Shown here: piece after piece, positions 35,101-46,800 of the stretch
Layout of the letters: the number at the start of each line of letters is the position of its first letter
Numbering within the stretch: the first letter of the stretch is position 1
Source: Lineus longissimus
Taxonomy: Eukaryota > Nemertea > Pilidiophora > Heteronemertea > Lineidae
Direction of reading: 5' to 3'
DNA: 64,000 bases
NCBI RefSeq assembly: GCF_910592395.1
Contig: NC_088320.1
Span: 5,642,001 to 5,706,000, forward strand
Translations under genes and position numbers: made by a program
The notes under the pieces: model-generated
Databases searched by the model: none
The model's input: only the letters and a program-made list of their open reading frames with translations
Told to the model about the DNA's origin: nothing

Positions 35101-38100
35101 ACCCATAGGTCTATCTGACAATGAACGTCTTATTTGAACCATGCAGCAAGCAATATAATATATACTAGCATAATACCCGTGGCGCGGGTTGTTTAGGGTG
35201 ATGGCTTACTGTGGGGTCGGGGCAATTTGGGTGAAATGAAATTATATGTCTGGGGATGTGATGTTGTCTTGATTTTGATATGCGTAAAATAGGTCGATGT
35301 GTGATGTGGAGCACTCCGCGCCGACCCAAGTGTTTACAAATCGAACATGATGATTTGGGGGATGATATTTCTCCAAATTACTTACACTAAACGCGTTTTT
35401 GGCCAAAACGACCGGAAAAATCAAACTCCACCACTCTTCAAAGTGGTCTCGACTTATTTATATATATGATTGATGAAAGTCGGGTGTTTCGCTTGGTGTT
35501 GCAGGGTCGTTGCTAGCCGGAAGGGGTGGTCAAGGAGAGCAAATGCCCACCTCCCCCAGAAGTCACCAAAAATGTGTTTTTGACCATGATTTCGACCGAA
35601 AAATTTCGAAAAGTGCCATTTTCCCAGAGAACTTTTTTTGCCTCCCCCCAGACAAGAAGCTAGCATCTTGCCTCATGCTGGGTTTATTTGGAGTTCATTT
35701 CGTCACATGTAACTTGTCACTTTCAGACAACACGTCAAAATTATCGTCAAACTGAAACAACGGTGTTTAGTGTCTTCCTGGACGCCAAAAAAATGGTGGC
35801 AGGTTGATTTTTTTTTAATAAGGGAGAAAGGTGAACGTGGAAGAGAACAATTTCGACGAGAAAGAAGAATAGGAATGATTAGCTTTAGTTAATGTACTTT
35901 CTAAATGGAATGCATTATTGCCAACGTCATGAGTCGCTTAGCTATCAACTTTACTTTTACGACAATGGGTTTGGGTTAGGAGAAAAGGAATTCACTTGAA
36001 CTAAATAGGAACAGTTTTACATCCATTTAATGTATGAATTACATGTTGAAACAAAACGTATCATTTTGGTTAAAAAAAATAATCAAAATTCAGTAAACGT
36101 TACTCGAGAAAAGATATTGAAAATTTAATGGTATAGAAAAAAACTTGTTTTTATTGTTTATTTTATACTCACTTCTAATAGAAATAGTTTGACTTCTTTT
36201 GGATAATGATGAAGCACTACAATCGCATGCATATCCTCCCATACCGTAATAACAAAGAAGTCTACACGTGCGCCGCTTCTGAACAGAGAAACCTACAAGA
36301 GAACAGAGACACCCCGCGGGAGAATGAGTAACTAAGTTTACAAAACCGATATAAAAAATATGCAAGAATCATTTATAGTTGTTTTTTTCTTTACTAAGCA
36401 CGCGTTAAAGAATTCCCCTATTAACTACTAAAGATTAATCTAGGAAGTGTGGTGGTATGTAACCAATTATTATAGATTTTGATAATTTTCGTGGGCATGA
36501 AATGACACCTAAAAGAAACAAAAAATCGGTCGATACGAAGTTTACATTACTCAATATACACCCAGTTTACATTACTCAATATACGCGTGACACCCAGTTT
36601 ACATTACTCAATATACACCCAGTTTACATTACTCAATGTACACCCAGTTTACATTACTCAATATACACCCAGTTTACATTACTCAATGTACACCCAGTTT
36701 ACATTACTCAATATACACCCAGTTTACATTACTCAATATACACCCAGTTTGCATTACTCAATGTACACCCAGTTTACATTACTCAATATACACCCAGTTT
36801 ACATTACTCGATGTACACCCAGTTTGCATTACTCGATGTACACCCGGTTTACATTATTCGATGTATATCCAGTTTACACTGCTCCCTGTATACCCAGTTT
36901 ACATGACTCAATGTATTCCCAGTTTACGTTACATGTCGGAATGAGGGAGTTGTTATTCAAGTTTCCGATTGTACATTTTTACGGCACTTTTTTATTTTTC
37001 CTTGTTTTATGGTTTGAGCATTCTTGGATTATACGTACATGTAGTATGTAGTGGATAGTTTAAAGTTTGCAACCAATTGTAGTAAGTAACACCCTAACAT
37101 CTAACACGAGCATGCACAAAAAGCTCTAAACTATGAACAGTCAAACTACCAGTTTCAACAATAGATAATACATGTACATCAGGTAAAATGCTTGACAATG
37201 TTAAAGTTGCATGTGGAATAGAAGTTAAAAAATCCAGTTATTAAGAGTCTTTAGTTGTGATCATATTCTATTTCGGGCATGTACAATCTTTAGATATTTC
37301 CTGTAAGATTCTTTGATAAGTTCTTAAGAATCTTACGAGAATATTTGTCAATTTGTCTTTCTAGATCAGCATCCCCAGTGGTGGTTCTCTGTAACGGGGA
37401 AATATCTCAGCCATTATATTTCTCCACATTTGACTCCCCACTGAGGGCGCTGAAGTAAAAAAAGATGGCGAATTCTGTCAAGAAATATTGCATGCATATC
37501 ATAATGGACACGCCGCAGATGAGAAACACACAACAATTGCCCAGAAATCTTTTCGATTGTTGTGTCTTTCACCGAGATTTAAAGAACACTCTAGAATATG
37601 AAAAGAACATAAAATCTGCCACAAATCCCTTGCCCTAATAGCGTATTTTTAAATGCGATTACGCGATGCTCGTAATTTTCAGCATTCTTTTTTTACAGCT
37701 TACAAGCTTAGCTTTCTTTTTCTCTTTCAATTCGAGCGGGCTATAGCTGGATAGTAACTTTCGTAGTAGTATTTTAATTGTAAAGATAATCCTAATGTAC
37801 CCAAAGGAAACCATGGAAACCTAACTTTTGTGTTATTCTGCTTAATGTCAAGCTTTATTTCAACCGATAAATTACAGTAGTTCAGTAGGATGAAACTCAT
37901 TTTCTTGTTCTAAAAAGGCTATAAAGTCCTAGTCAAAATGGTGGTGCCTATGGACAACCCTTAAGTGATTTTGTGGCTTACCGCGTTTGACTGGGGATGT
38001 TTTGTCGTAAGAGCTGCAGTCACACGCGATGTGGTTTCCTCCTGATGAGCATAAGGCTGCACAAAATGAATCACCTGAAATGAGATTATGTTCGCATCAA

Positions 38101-41100
38101 ACCTAGAATAGCACGAAATTAAAAAATTGGGTTCCAACCGGCACTACTTTCTTTTACACTTTCAAGAGAAAAGTCTGTTAAACTGAAATCGTGAAAACAA
38201 ATGCTGAAATGTTTTCTTAGGAATGGTTCGTGAATCACAAAAATAATGAAGAGATCACGAAAATTTATAGTTTCACGTTATACAGAAATGCATACGCAGA
38301 ATACACTTTGAATGGCATTCATATTGGATTCGTGAAAGTCAAATTTTAACGCTTTACTTGTACTGACAAAGAAAAAAAGAGAACGAAAGATGACTCCCAT
38401 GAGGAAATGGGAAAACAATGAATATTAGCAAAAATATTATGCTTTGTTTACCCCATAGGGGCATGGTGCTTTTTGGGATGCCGCTGACGGATAGAAAAAC
38501 CGTGAATATCGGGATAGACACCCATCGGTACAGCTACCCTGCCCCAATCCACACAACATTAAAAATCGGGGAATATTTGGACCACCCGGTTGGAGGCGAG
38601 AAAGAGTGCGACTTATTTTGATAACACCGCCCTCGGCATACGGGAACAGACTTAAAGATGGTAGAGTTGGCTTTAATAAGCAGGATAAAATGGCTGGAAA
38701 ACAGTCGGCAGGTTGGCTTATGACGCCGACACCATTGTACAACACAAATCGGATAATGTTGTTGCTGTTACAAAGATATAAAAAAACTCATCCCGGAACA
38801 ATCACGATATTTGTATTGTTTCCATTGTTGATTTCTCCATTGTTTCGCCTGAAAGATATATCCGAGCGGCCTGGAAATACATGTATGTCTTAAATAGGTG
38901 CGGGATGGTGTGCCATAAGGAAGATTGTACATCTTAAGCACATTATAGCGTCGTTGGTACAGCTTTGTGAGTGCAGAATGGTACATTATATAACCGGTGA
39001 CATAGATTTCAAGAGAATTCATGATTAAAGCCACATCCCACACTTCTTGACTCATTATGATATTAACGTATAGCTTATCAGAATATGCAGAATGAGAGCT
39101 CTTTCGAAAACAAATGATTCTCCTTGGCAGAGATGAAAGTTGTATACTCATTCTCGGTACTGGTGTACGTGATATATACGACATTATTGACGTTGACCAT
39201 TGTTTTGAAACGCCTTTGTTACAATTTAGCACTGTTTACTGTGTATAAAGCACTTCAGTGTGCCTCGTGCTGGCGGCAGCGGGTATGGTAAGCAAAAACG
39301 AAGCTGTTTTGGCCTTCAATACCAGCGGTGGTGCATTCATAAGTCGAGAGTTTTTTAAGGTGTGACAGAGGACTTATCCCACGTAAGAAATTATGCATGC
39401 TCCGCGTTTGTCAAAGATATGTAATATAATGCACTATATTTACCCAACTCACTAAGTTTGGTTAATCGACTCTCTATCAACCATGGACGAGATCCGTATG
39501 TTAAAAGACGTGACAGTCGGGTTAATTTTCAAGACAGTTGTGACCATGTCTCTGTGATAGAACCAGCATTGTATGTTAAAAGTCGTTGGGAGAAAAAAGG
39601 CATCGGACAAATACACTCTATGTACTTCTCAGTTAATTCCAGTCAATCCCTGATGATAATGTTAAACCATTTGTGGCCGGGTTGTTTGCAACAAAAGTAA
39701 CCCCGGCGGGTAAACTAATACAACTATAAGAATAGTATTATATAGGGTTGCTCAGCGATGAAAAAAGGGAGACAATACCTTGAGACCGTATACCTGCCTC
39801 TGACACCCTCGTTTTCCTAACGAAAAAGGCCAAGACGCTCCCAGGTTTCAGCAACTTGCCATTTTTTAGAATTCGATGTAGCTTACAAAAGCTCATAAAC
39901 AGCAGAAACCAACTACATTAACCGCGGACAAAAAAGGAATTACTTCAGACTGTCTGACTCTGAAAACCAAATGCACTGTCACTGCGAGTTACATTAGCCG
40001 CGGACAAAGGAAAACAGACTGTAGTCGAATGCATTGGAAGTTACATAGATTTGTCTGTAACCGACATTTGTGCTTTGAGCTTTTCACAAAAAAATGACAC
40101 TTCAATTGTGGTGATTTCACAAAGAAAATTCAACAGTTAAACCATATACATATATGTTATTATTCCATCTGAAACTTAAGTTCGAAATATCAAAAATGCT
40201 TACTTCGCCAGAATCGGGTTAAGGCATCACCAAGATGTGCCGAGAACAAGCCATGTCCAGAGAAATACTGACAGCGTTTCTCAGCCATCTTAGGCCATTT
40301 TGCCTACAGTGCCGTCATTTCGCAAAAGTATTTCCGGAACGTCGAATTTTGTATTTTTCCATTATGTCTTGAGGAGACAAATTGGGATGTGTAGATAATA
40401 TAAACTGTACTGAAGCTTCTTAAAATGAAGTTTTATTAAGCTTTCGCAGATGTTTTATAATGTTCATAAATGTTGGTGATGTACAACAGCATGACCGGTA
40501 ATATCAAATATGACACGAGGCGGTTTTAATAGTACGATGTCTAAAACCTAATGAAGAGTTTAAATACACATCACCTCATATCGATTTTGGCCGGCATCTC
40601 GGCAACCTTTTTGGCACGTATAGGTACAGGTTGCTTTTAACGATGGAAAAAGGTTCACCTTTAAAAAATACGTGCTTACCAGAAGAGGAAGTGACGACAC
40701 GAAAGAAAAAGATAGATCTATATACAAGAAGGTCATTTTGAAGATCATTCGACCACGCATTTTAGACTTCTCCGTTTTCTCGATGAAAAACACAAATTCA
40801 TTGAAGTCAGGCCAGAAAACTGAAAAATTGATTAGGCATTGGATATTTTTAATCTCGGGGGGGGGGGGAGGGGTTAAATATCAATTGTGTTTTTTTTCCT
40901 GCTGCCCTGGTCATGTCCACAGGTCCACAGGTCATACATCTGTAGATTATTAGTGAAAACAATCATTCATATTTGTAAAAAATATAAATAATGAATGCAC
41001 TGTTTTGATGCAGGCTCAATATTAGGGGAGATTGGTGACGAGAAACATGACACCAACTTCTAGTGGCCTTAATACCTACCTAGGTTTGATGGGGCGGCTG

Positions 41101-41164
41101 CTGTGGAATACAGGACTGCACAAAGCCACGTCAGCAGTATACGAGTGGATTGAGAAATGGACAT
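32068..41164 (-). CDS. secreted precursor with six tandem four-cysteine modules
   Basis: Seven coding exons, minus strand: 41164-41080, 38074-37982, 36292-36173, 33885-33775, 33341-33237, 32940-32836, 32189-32068. All six introns are GT-AG and phase 1, giving 246 residues. Exon 1 encodes a signal peptide (hydrophobic LLTWLCAVLYSTAAA) and follows a strong acceptor, so an untranslated exon lies upstream. Each later exon carries one module C-x3-C-x8-C-x-C with core CYYGMGGxACDC; module 1 differs. Basic sites, mostly KR, follow each module. The protein should enter the secretory pathway and be cut into six disulfide-linked peptides of about 20-35 residues. Hormone, antimicrobial and other secreted roles are all open. 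No amidation signal (GKR) directly follows the cysteine cores, though LGKR occurs in module 4. No named family is recognised. Confidence 0.85.
32836..32940 (-). CDS. module 5 exon of the cysteine-module gene
   Basis: 105 bases, phase 1 to phase 1. Core FEACSALCYYGMGGSACDC, then NASAISKR and a second basic site (LSKR) at the exon end. It has the same length as the module 4 exon. Confidence 0.88.
33237..33341 (-). CDS. module 4 exon of the cysteine-module gene
   Basis: 105 bases, phase 1 to phase 1. Core EACGALCFYGMGGSACDC (Phe for the first Tyr), then SANALGKR and SHYLLKRP. LGKR is the only Gly-Lys-Arg in the precursor and could give an amidated C-terminus if cleaved there. Confidence 0.88.
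33775..33885 (-). CDS. module 3 exon of the cysteine-module gene
   Basis: 111 bases. Core AECGALCYYGMGGSACDC, then NASAISKK and two more basic sites (VKR, SRKR). The donor is GTTAGT, weaker than the others. Confidence 0.87.
34210..36172. other. intron between modules 3 and 2; repeat remnants
   Basis: At about 35,160-35,200 a tatatactagcataatacccg / gtggcgcgggt stretch looks like the end of a transposable element, and 35,505-35,690 has a purine/pyrimidine-rich block of repeat type. No further cysteine module is readable here. Confidence 0.35.
36173..36292 (-). CDS. module 2 exon of the cysteine-module gene
   Basis: 120 bases. Core TCRLLCYYGMGGYACDC preceded by its own basic site (VQKRR) and followed by SASSLSKR and SQTISIR. 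The GMGG core is intact. Confidence 0.86.
36541..36925. repeat. 25-bp minisatellite, about 15 copies, in an intron
   Basis: Unit tttacattactcaatatacacccag (25 bp; variants atgtac, ctcgat, gtttgc). The first copies include a short interruption (gcgtgac). It lies between modules 2 and 1 of the cysteine-module gene on the untranslated part of the locus. Confidence 0.95.
36990..37981. other. intron, no feature seen
   Basis: AT-rich intronic sequence between modules 2 and 1. No cysteine-module core is readable on the minus strand. Confidence 0.4.
37982..38074 (-). CDS. module 1 exon of the cysteine-module gene (divergent)
   Basis: 93 bases, the shortest module. Core DSFCAALCSSGGNHIACDC keeps the four cysteines but lacks the YYGMGG motif and has two extra residues' worth of rearrangement between the second and third Cys. 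It ends PVKR. Placed directly after the signal peptide exon by phase. Confidence 0.8.
38075..40203. other. large intron of the cysteine-module gene
   Basis: No further module was found. A 154-codon minus-strand frame (38,768-39,232) has no signal peptide, module or splice support and is treated as chance. Confidence 0.4.
40204..40288 (-). CDS. candidate alternative first exon
   Basis: Minus-strand ATG at 40,288 in the context aagATGGC (a YY1-like start context) opens 28 codons, MAEKRCQYFSGHGLFSAHLG onward, to a GTAAGC donor in phase 1. A GGAAATAC/TTCCGG-type element lies about 50 bases upstream. Phase 1 would splice to the cysteine-module exons, but the peptide is not a signal peptide. It could be the first exon of an unrelated gene, or chance. 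Confidence 0.25.
41080..41164 (-). CDS. signal-peptide exon of the cysteine-module gene
   Basis: ATG 41,164 opens MSISQSTRILLTWLCAVLYS followed by TAAAPSNL, a basic-hydrophobic-small pattern typical of a secretory signal cleaved after the Ala run. It ends in a GTAGGT donor in phase 1. A strong acceptor (acttttttctttctag) lies 10 bases before the ATG, so transcription starts in an upstream untranslated exon not located here. Confidence 0.8.
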
Positions 41165-41174
41165 TGTATTCTAT

Positions 41175-41699
41175 CTAGAAAGAAAAAAGTAAACGAGATT
41201 TCAAATATACATGTAGTTGACATGAAAAATGTGAAGGACCATCGCCTGTGATAACTTCAAAACTGAAAACTCAAAATTTATTACTGAGAGTAGTCATTGT
41301 AAATAGGGAGTTTGAAAAGAAGCCCCTCAATTATACCAATGCCAACGCTTATCTATTCTGCGACACCGTCATAGTTCAAGATTGTAGTCTTACGACTAGA
41401 CATGAAGTCAAAATTGCTTCAAACGGCACTCACATCTTTTCCCCTCTGTTGGCGTTTCGGGGGCGTTGCGAAAAACCCCTATTATCTCATGAAAATACTG
41501 AGCCGCCGAGGATGGGAACTTGTGACACCATGAAGGCAAAAGTAGTGACGAAGATGAATATTTCACCAAGATTCGCTTCGCTTATGCCTAGCGATACGCA
41601 TTCTCCAATCAAGTTAGGTTGTTTTATTTATTAACTGGACGTGAACAGCATATCATTTCGACTAATAAGAACGGAGATACTGTCACAGTGTATGTCGAT
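41175..41699. other. upstream of the cysteine-module gene; no supported gene
   Basis: A 128-codon plus-strand frame (41,248-41,634) has no domain, splice or start context. The untranslated first exon and promoter of the cysteine-module gene should lie here or beyond. Confidence 0.35.
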
Positions 41700-41935
41700 G
41701 GCCTCTACACATATATGGGGCAGCGGTAGCGCAGTGGAGAAATTCGGACACATGATCAAGAGGTCGTGGGTTCGACTCCCAGCCAAGTCACTGCTTGGTT
41801 CCCCTACCAGTCGAGTTCAAGTGAGCGCCTTCTGGTTGCTCGGCCTTGAAACCCCTGAATGATTTCTGCGGAGACCGGGGTAATAATATGGTATACCAAA
41901 AGCGCTTTGAGCTCGAATAGCTCGAAAAGAAATGA
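41700..41935 (+). mobile_element. tRNA-derived SINE
   Basis: tRNA-like head with box A-like tagcgcagtggagaaattcgg and box B gtgggttcgactccc, then a body ending gagaccggggtaataatatg and aaaagcgctttgagctcg. The end is the reverse complement of the 61,380-61,425 stretch, so both are copies of one family. Confidence 0.75.
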
Positions 41936-43754
41936 AAATGTGACTTGTTCCGCCACCTATACATGTATATGTTTTAAAGATTTGACAAAAATGGCTAATC
42001 CTTTTTTCTCTTCTAATCAGAAATTTCTTCTATACAGGAAGGATCAGAGGCGTATCTATTTCTAAGGACATTGCCACAAAGACTCACAATCACATTTGCC
42101 TTCGGATCTTTTCCCTATATCCAGTTGTTGCTCAAAAGACAAACCTGGGATGAATATGACATGTTATTTCTCCGAAACTGAACAGTGAAATGGTTGGTTT
42201 GTTATGTCCTTCGACTACAACAGTGGAGATCGTTCTCAACTGGGCCTATTGTTGAAGGAGCAGGAAGTAATTTCGTATATAAATGTACTTTCACAGCCCA
42301 AAAGACTTTTATTTTATAGAGTGAAGTAGTCGTTCAAGGCCGGGTATCACTTTCGCCATTATCAAAATTTCGCTTTGACTACTACCCTGAGGTCATTCGT
42401 ACGTCATCACGTATTCGCCTGCGCTCGGCGACGATGACCTGACCTGCCTACTCTCTGTTTCTACATGACTGAAATTCACCGCAGTGTTTAATCACAGCGT
42501 GCGGTCTTTTTTTTAGGAAAATGGTGAATGTCGACTTTCCAACACGTTTATTCTATTTGTACACCGAAAGTTCCTTTCTTGATTTGTATTTGGTCATTAG
42601 GTTCCTTCTGTCTTTATTGTCTTGCAAGATGTTTATTTTCATAAGGTTGACTGCAGCCACGGTAGCTATCACTAAAGCTACGCACCAAACGACTGTCAAG
42701 GGCTTTCTGTGCGTTGACCAACCCAGGCAAAATGGAGTCATTCGTTCAAGAATTGATTTCTTAATTGAGAAAGACGAGGCGTTGACCATTACTACCTGAT
42801 ATTTCTGGGGTCGCTGATTTGCTTGATACTAGAGGGAGAAATCTATTCATATCCACTGCGAAAAAAACCCGGATGTCTTAGAATCGCCCATGATCCCAGA
42901 GGGCAATGGAGTTGTTGAATGGCCATTCCTTCCTTTGGATCTTTCTATCAGTTGCATATTCCCTGGTTTCTTTCATTCCGCAACCACTAGCTTTAGTGTT
43001 CCTTTTGTCAACCTTATCTTAAAGCATCCTTTGTTTCGTATAATATTACTTTTCAGTTCAGTTCCGTAACTGGCAAATATAGGCAAACTGTTCGCCCTCT
43101 AGGTAGAGTGAATATTATAAATTGTGAAAAATGCTTGTGGTGGCCGCTGGCCGATTGATACTCGAGTGTCGCATGCATTGTTTTTTATGTAACGGAGCCC
43201 GAGTACTTAGTTGGAATCTAGAGTGATGTTGTGTTGCGAAGAAATAAAACCATTTCAGATGCTGCTATTCCATAGTGGTCAGTTATGTTAAAAAATGCGA
43301 GTTTTCCCCATTTGGTCACAGTTTTCCTGAGGAAAAATCAGTCAGTACTGAGTCAGTGCGTAAGCCCTAACCAAACTATCGTCCAATAGCATTCCGCGAA
43401 GATGACGTCACTGCTGCTGCCCTCTATTTCCCCATCGCTGAATTACAGGCAATGTCGGACAAACATGCGGTTTCGGAATGGATTCAGGCTTTCTAACTAG
43501 GGCAGTTAGATTCAATCTGGCACATGTCCGAGTGTTGGAAATACTACACAATTGTTCTGAATATTTCCAGAGCGCTATGGTATCATTCATGCTAAAAGCA
43601 ATGCAGGGTCAGAGATAATTGTCTTTGAAATAAGCTCAAATGCGTAGAAATAAGTGTCGATGTCCGACTGTCACGTGACTAAAACGTCATCAATATCTTA
43701 TGCAAATGACCTTGTGAGCTATAAATAGTAACTTCGCGGAATGCTATTAAAGGA
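41936..43754. other. no supported gene
   Basis: A 92-codon plus frame (42,521-42,799) has a hydrophobic middle and follows a ttttttttag, but lacks a partner exon or domain. Confidence 0.35.
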
Positions 43755-43880
43755 TTGCAGCATACAGACTTGCAGCATACAGACTTGCAGCATACGAGAT
43801 TGCAGCATGCAGAATTGTAGTATACGGTATTGAATCATGTAGGATTGCCCCCCCCCCCCACCACCACCACCACCACCACC
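43755..43880. repeat. 15-bp tandem repeat plus (C)n(CCA)n microsatellite
   Basis: Six decaying copies of ttgcagcatacagac (43,755-43,844), then about 11 C and about 7 CCA. The first two units are identical and later ones diverge. A similar (C)n(CCA)n tract occurs at about 61,599-61,621. Confidence 0.9.
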
Positions 43881-46800
43881 TCTTAGCCCAACATAGCCAG
43901 AAGGAGCAGAAATGAAGACCAAGCTGTAAAGATCGCTGGACGAATTCTCCAGAGCCGCCACCTTCGTGACTGCGACAGCGTTGTGAGTATGATGGCCTAG
44001 GCCGAACACAGAAGAAAAAGGAGTTTGTGCCTTTTGGCCGTCACATCTCTTCGACATTACCTGCTCAAGAATACCATGATATGATCTCAATATAGCCTAC
44101 GATATGTTGATAAATGTCCTTGGGGGACTCTTTTGTGCGCCTATCGCCGCGGTTGGCTTTGTCTTTGTTGGGCTAATTAACGAGGTTAATAGGGGCAATC
44201 ATGTTGAGGATCACTGACCTATGATCACAGTTCGCACACGTTCCCATCAGATCGATAGGTGTCTCAGTATAGCTTGCCATACGACCAAACTGATTATTGA
44301 AGGGGTCTATAGGCAGGAGCCAGCGTGTGCTTTGGCATATTAGGCTTCATATTACTAGTATGTACATAGGGGACTGTTGGTGTTTGATTCAGTGATAATA
44401 ATATCCCCTATACGTGGGTGAATTTCTGCTGGTAGGGGCGACGGGATTTTCGAGCTGGCCCGGGTATCAGGACAAGGCGTGTTCATCAGAAAATGGATTT
44501 GTGTTCAGTTAAATTTTTACTGAACATAAACTCAAAATGGAACCAAAATAATATCACAACACGTCGGCAAATACAGGTTGCAAGAATTAGAATGGTCATA
44601 GCAAAACACGCTGTAATATATGATAGCTTGAGTTTTGTGTATGTACCACTTCAGAAATTCATAAATTTCAGAATTTGCCACAATTTGTCAAATTGACTGT
44701 TCGCCGATGACGAATACAACTGTCTGCTTTTGGCTATAATCAGCCCAGGAGGACAAGTGCGTGAATTGCTTCCTCAACATAACCTTTTGATTTCAAATTT
44801 AGGTATGCTATTAGCAATCAATGCTTCAATAAATCTTAATGAATATTCCTCGAGGCGGGGATGCATCTCAGTACGTAATCAGACACATCAAGAGCGACGA
44901 GACTGACGAAAGCATGATAAGCGAAACAGACATTCAATGCGACAATGACTTATGATTACAAAGATAGTGGTGCGCACTAGCTTGTACCTTTATCATATTT
45001 CAAGCGTTTCTAGTACTAATAATGCCAAAATGGCTTATTCTCCTGATATTTTATAATTACACTAAACTGCAAAAATGCATAATACAATTGCCTTCCAAAT
45101 ATATGACATTGTCATTGTGAAGGAAGCGTGACGTCTAGAGCGGATCACTTTGAAGACGGCTATTGTGTTCTAACAGACGTGGCACGTGATTGGACCCCTA
45201 TGAAATGGCTTCCCGGAGGTCGATGTGATTAAGATTTGCCCTGGCGGTCTTTGACAAGACAATTGAACAAGAGGAATTTAGGCCAAGGTGCAAGAGGGTC
45301 TCGTTAAAAACCGCGTATATGGCTTGGCTCCTTATGTATCCGATATACAGAAAATGCCTTCTTTGATAATATGTCGTATGTTTCGAAGTCCGGACGTGGC
45401 CAAAAGTTTAAGTCTATTTTTAACTTGGACTAGAAGAAATATCCATAGGCCTGCATGTAGTTCGCGGTAAAATGTGAACATCAAGTAAGGAAGGGACCGA
45501 TGGGCAAGCTTGTATAGAAACCAACGTATTGGGTTGTATGTCTCACAGCGCCACGTCACGAACTTACTATAGCTCTGCAGTGTCCCCATCATTATACATA
45601 AGGGTTATAAAGAAGAGATCGTCCTGATCAGGCAATGATGTACCTCCCCTCTCCCCTGCCGCCGTCCGCCGCAGGCCCAACATACTTATATGTGTAATCA
45701 TCGTGCTAGCTTTCTAATCACTGTTTGATTCGAAGCGATCAGGCATCCACATGCCAGTGTCTCTTTAGAAATGCTCGATTTAGTTTTGGTATTATTTCCA
45801 GACCGAGCCGGGACAAAGATAATTAAACCACTCAAGATGGCCCCCAGTCTGTTATGAAGTGATCACCGGGTTGATAGAAAATGTGTCCGCGGGCGGCCGG
45901 AACGTCGGTCGCACGATCTTGTTTTTATGCATGAGAAGGGAAGGATAGCGAGATATACCTATTATAAGTTCTGTCACATTGTGGTGTTATAAGTTCACTC
46001 TCCTTCCTTTTGAAGCTGTCAATGTCATGTACATTGTATTTGTAGTTGTCAATGTCACAAACACGGCGAAAGAAGTTGTAACCAACGGCAGTAAGATCAC
46101 ATTGGCAGGATAGTGGTGCCGTGGCAATTAGGCTAATTGAATCATTGATTCCTTTATTTTAACACAAATGTGTTGGCCATGAACCTCAACCCAATATATT
46201 CTGAATGCCAATTATATATCCGTCATAAAGACGATATCAAAACTTGACATCAAGTAAAGAGATGATAAACAATGATAGCTTGTTTACTCTTTCGCTACTT
46301 ACCCACTGTTTACCGGTCTTAGGCCTACCCAACAGGTACCCAATTTAAAAATCGTTAAGTGACTCCAATCTGTAGCAAAAAGCTTTGAAGAACAAGCTAA
46401 GAGCACGACCACATAACACACCATGCGGTCAGTTCATTTCTCTCAGCGATATCTCACCTTATAGTCCAGGCGTGTAAAGATCCGAAGAAAACTGGTAGAA
46501 TTTTGAGACCTATTGAGGATTTAATTTAGGATTTATAGACGAAGTACATGCACGTATAAGTCTTTTGTGTTGTCAAGTTTACATGTAGGCGACACTCGTA
46601 TAAAAACACCCTAGTATATACTTTACTTTCCAGGTGTTCGAATTCGTTGAAATATATTAACATACACGTACGGTAGTTAGTATTTCATCATTCGCGGATC
46701 CTAGTATTAAGGCAAAACCTGCCTATTATTGAATTCAACGTAAATGCGTTTAAACAACGCGAATAGGTTTACACCGGAAATTATCTTAAATGTTGTTCGA

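Noticed and set aside
34210-36172. Search for a further cysteine module between modules 3 and 2
   Set aside because: No gcagtcgca-type core or matching cysteine spacing was readable on the minus strand.
36502-37051. Three overlapping 100-154 codon frames
   Set aside because: Produced by the 25-bp minisatellite, which is open in every frame on the plus strand.
38768-39232. 154-codon minus-strand frame
   Set aside because: Intronic to the cysteine-module gene, no cysteine module, signal peptide or splice agreement; composition looks random.
41710-41795. Possible functional tRNA gene
   Set aside because: Box A and B are present but no acceptor stem pairs and the sequence runs on into a SINE body shared with 61.4 kb.
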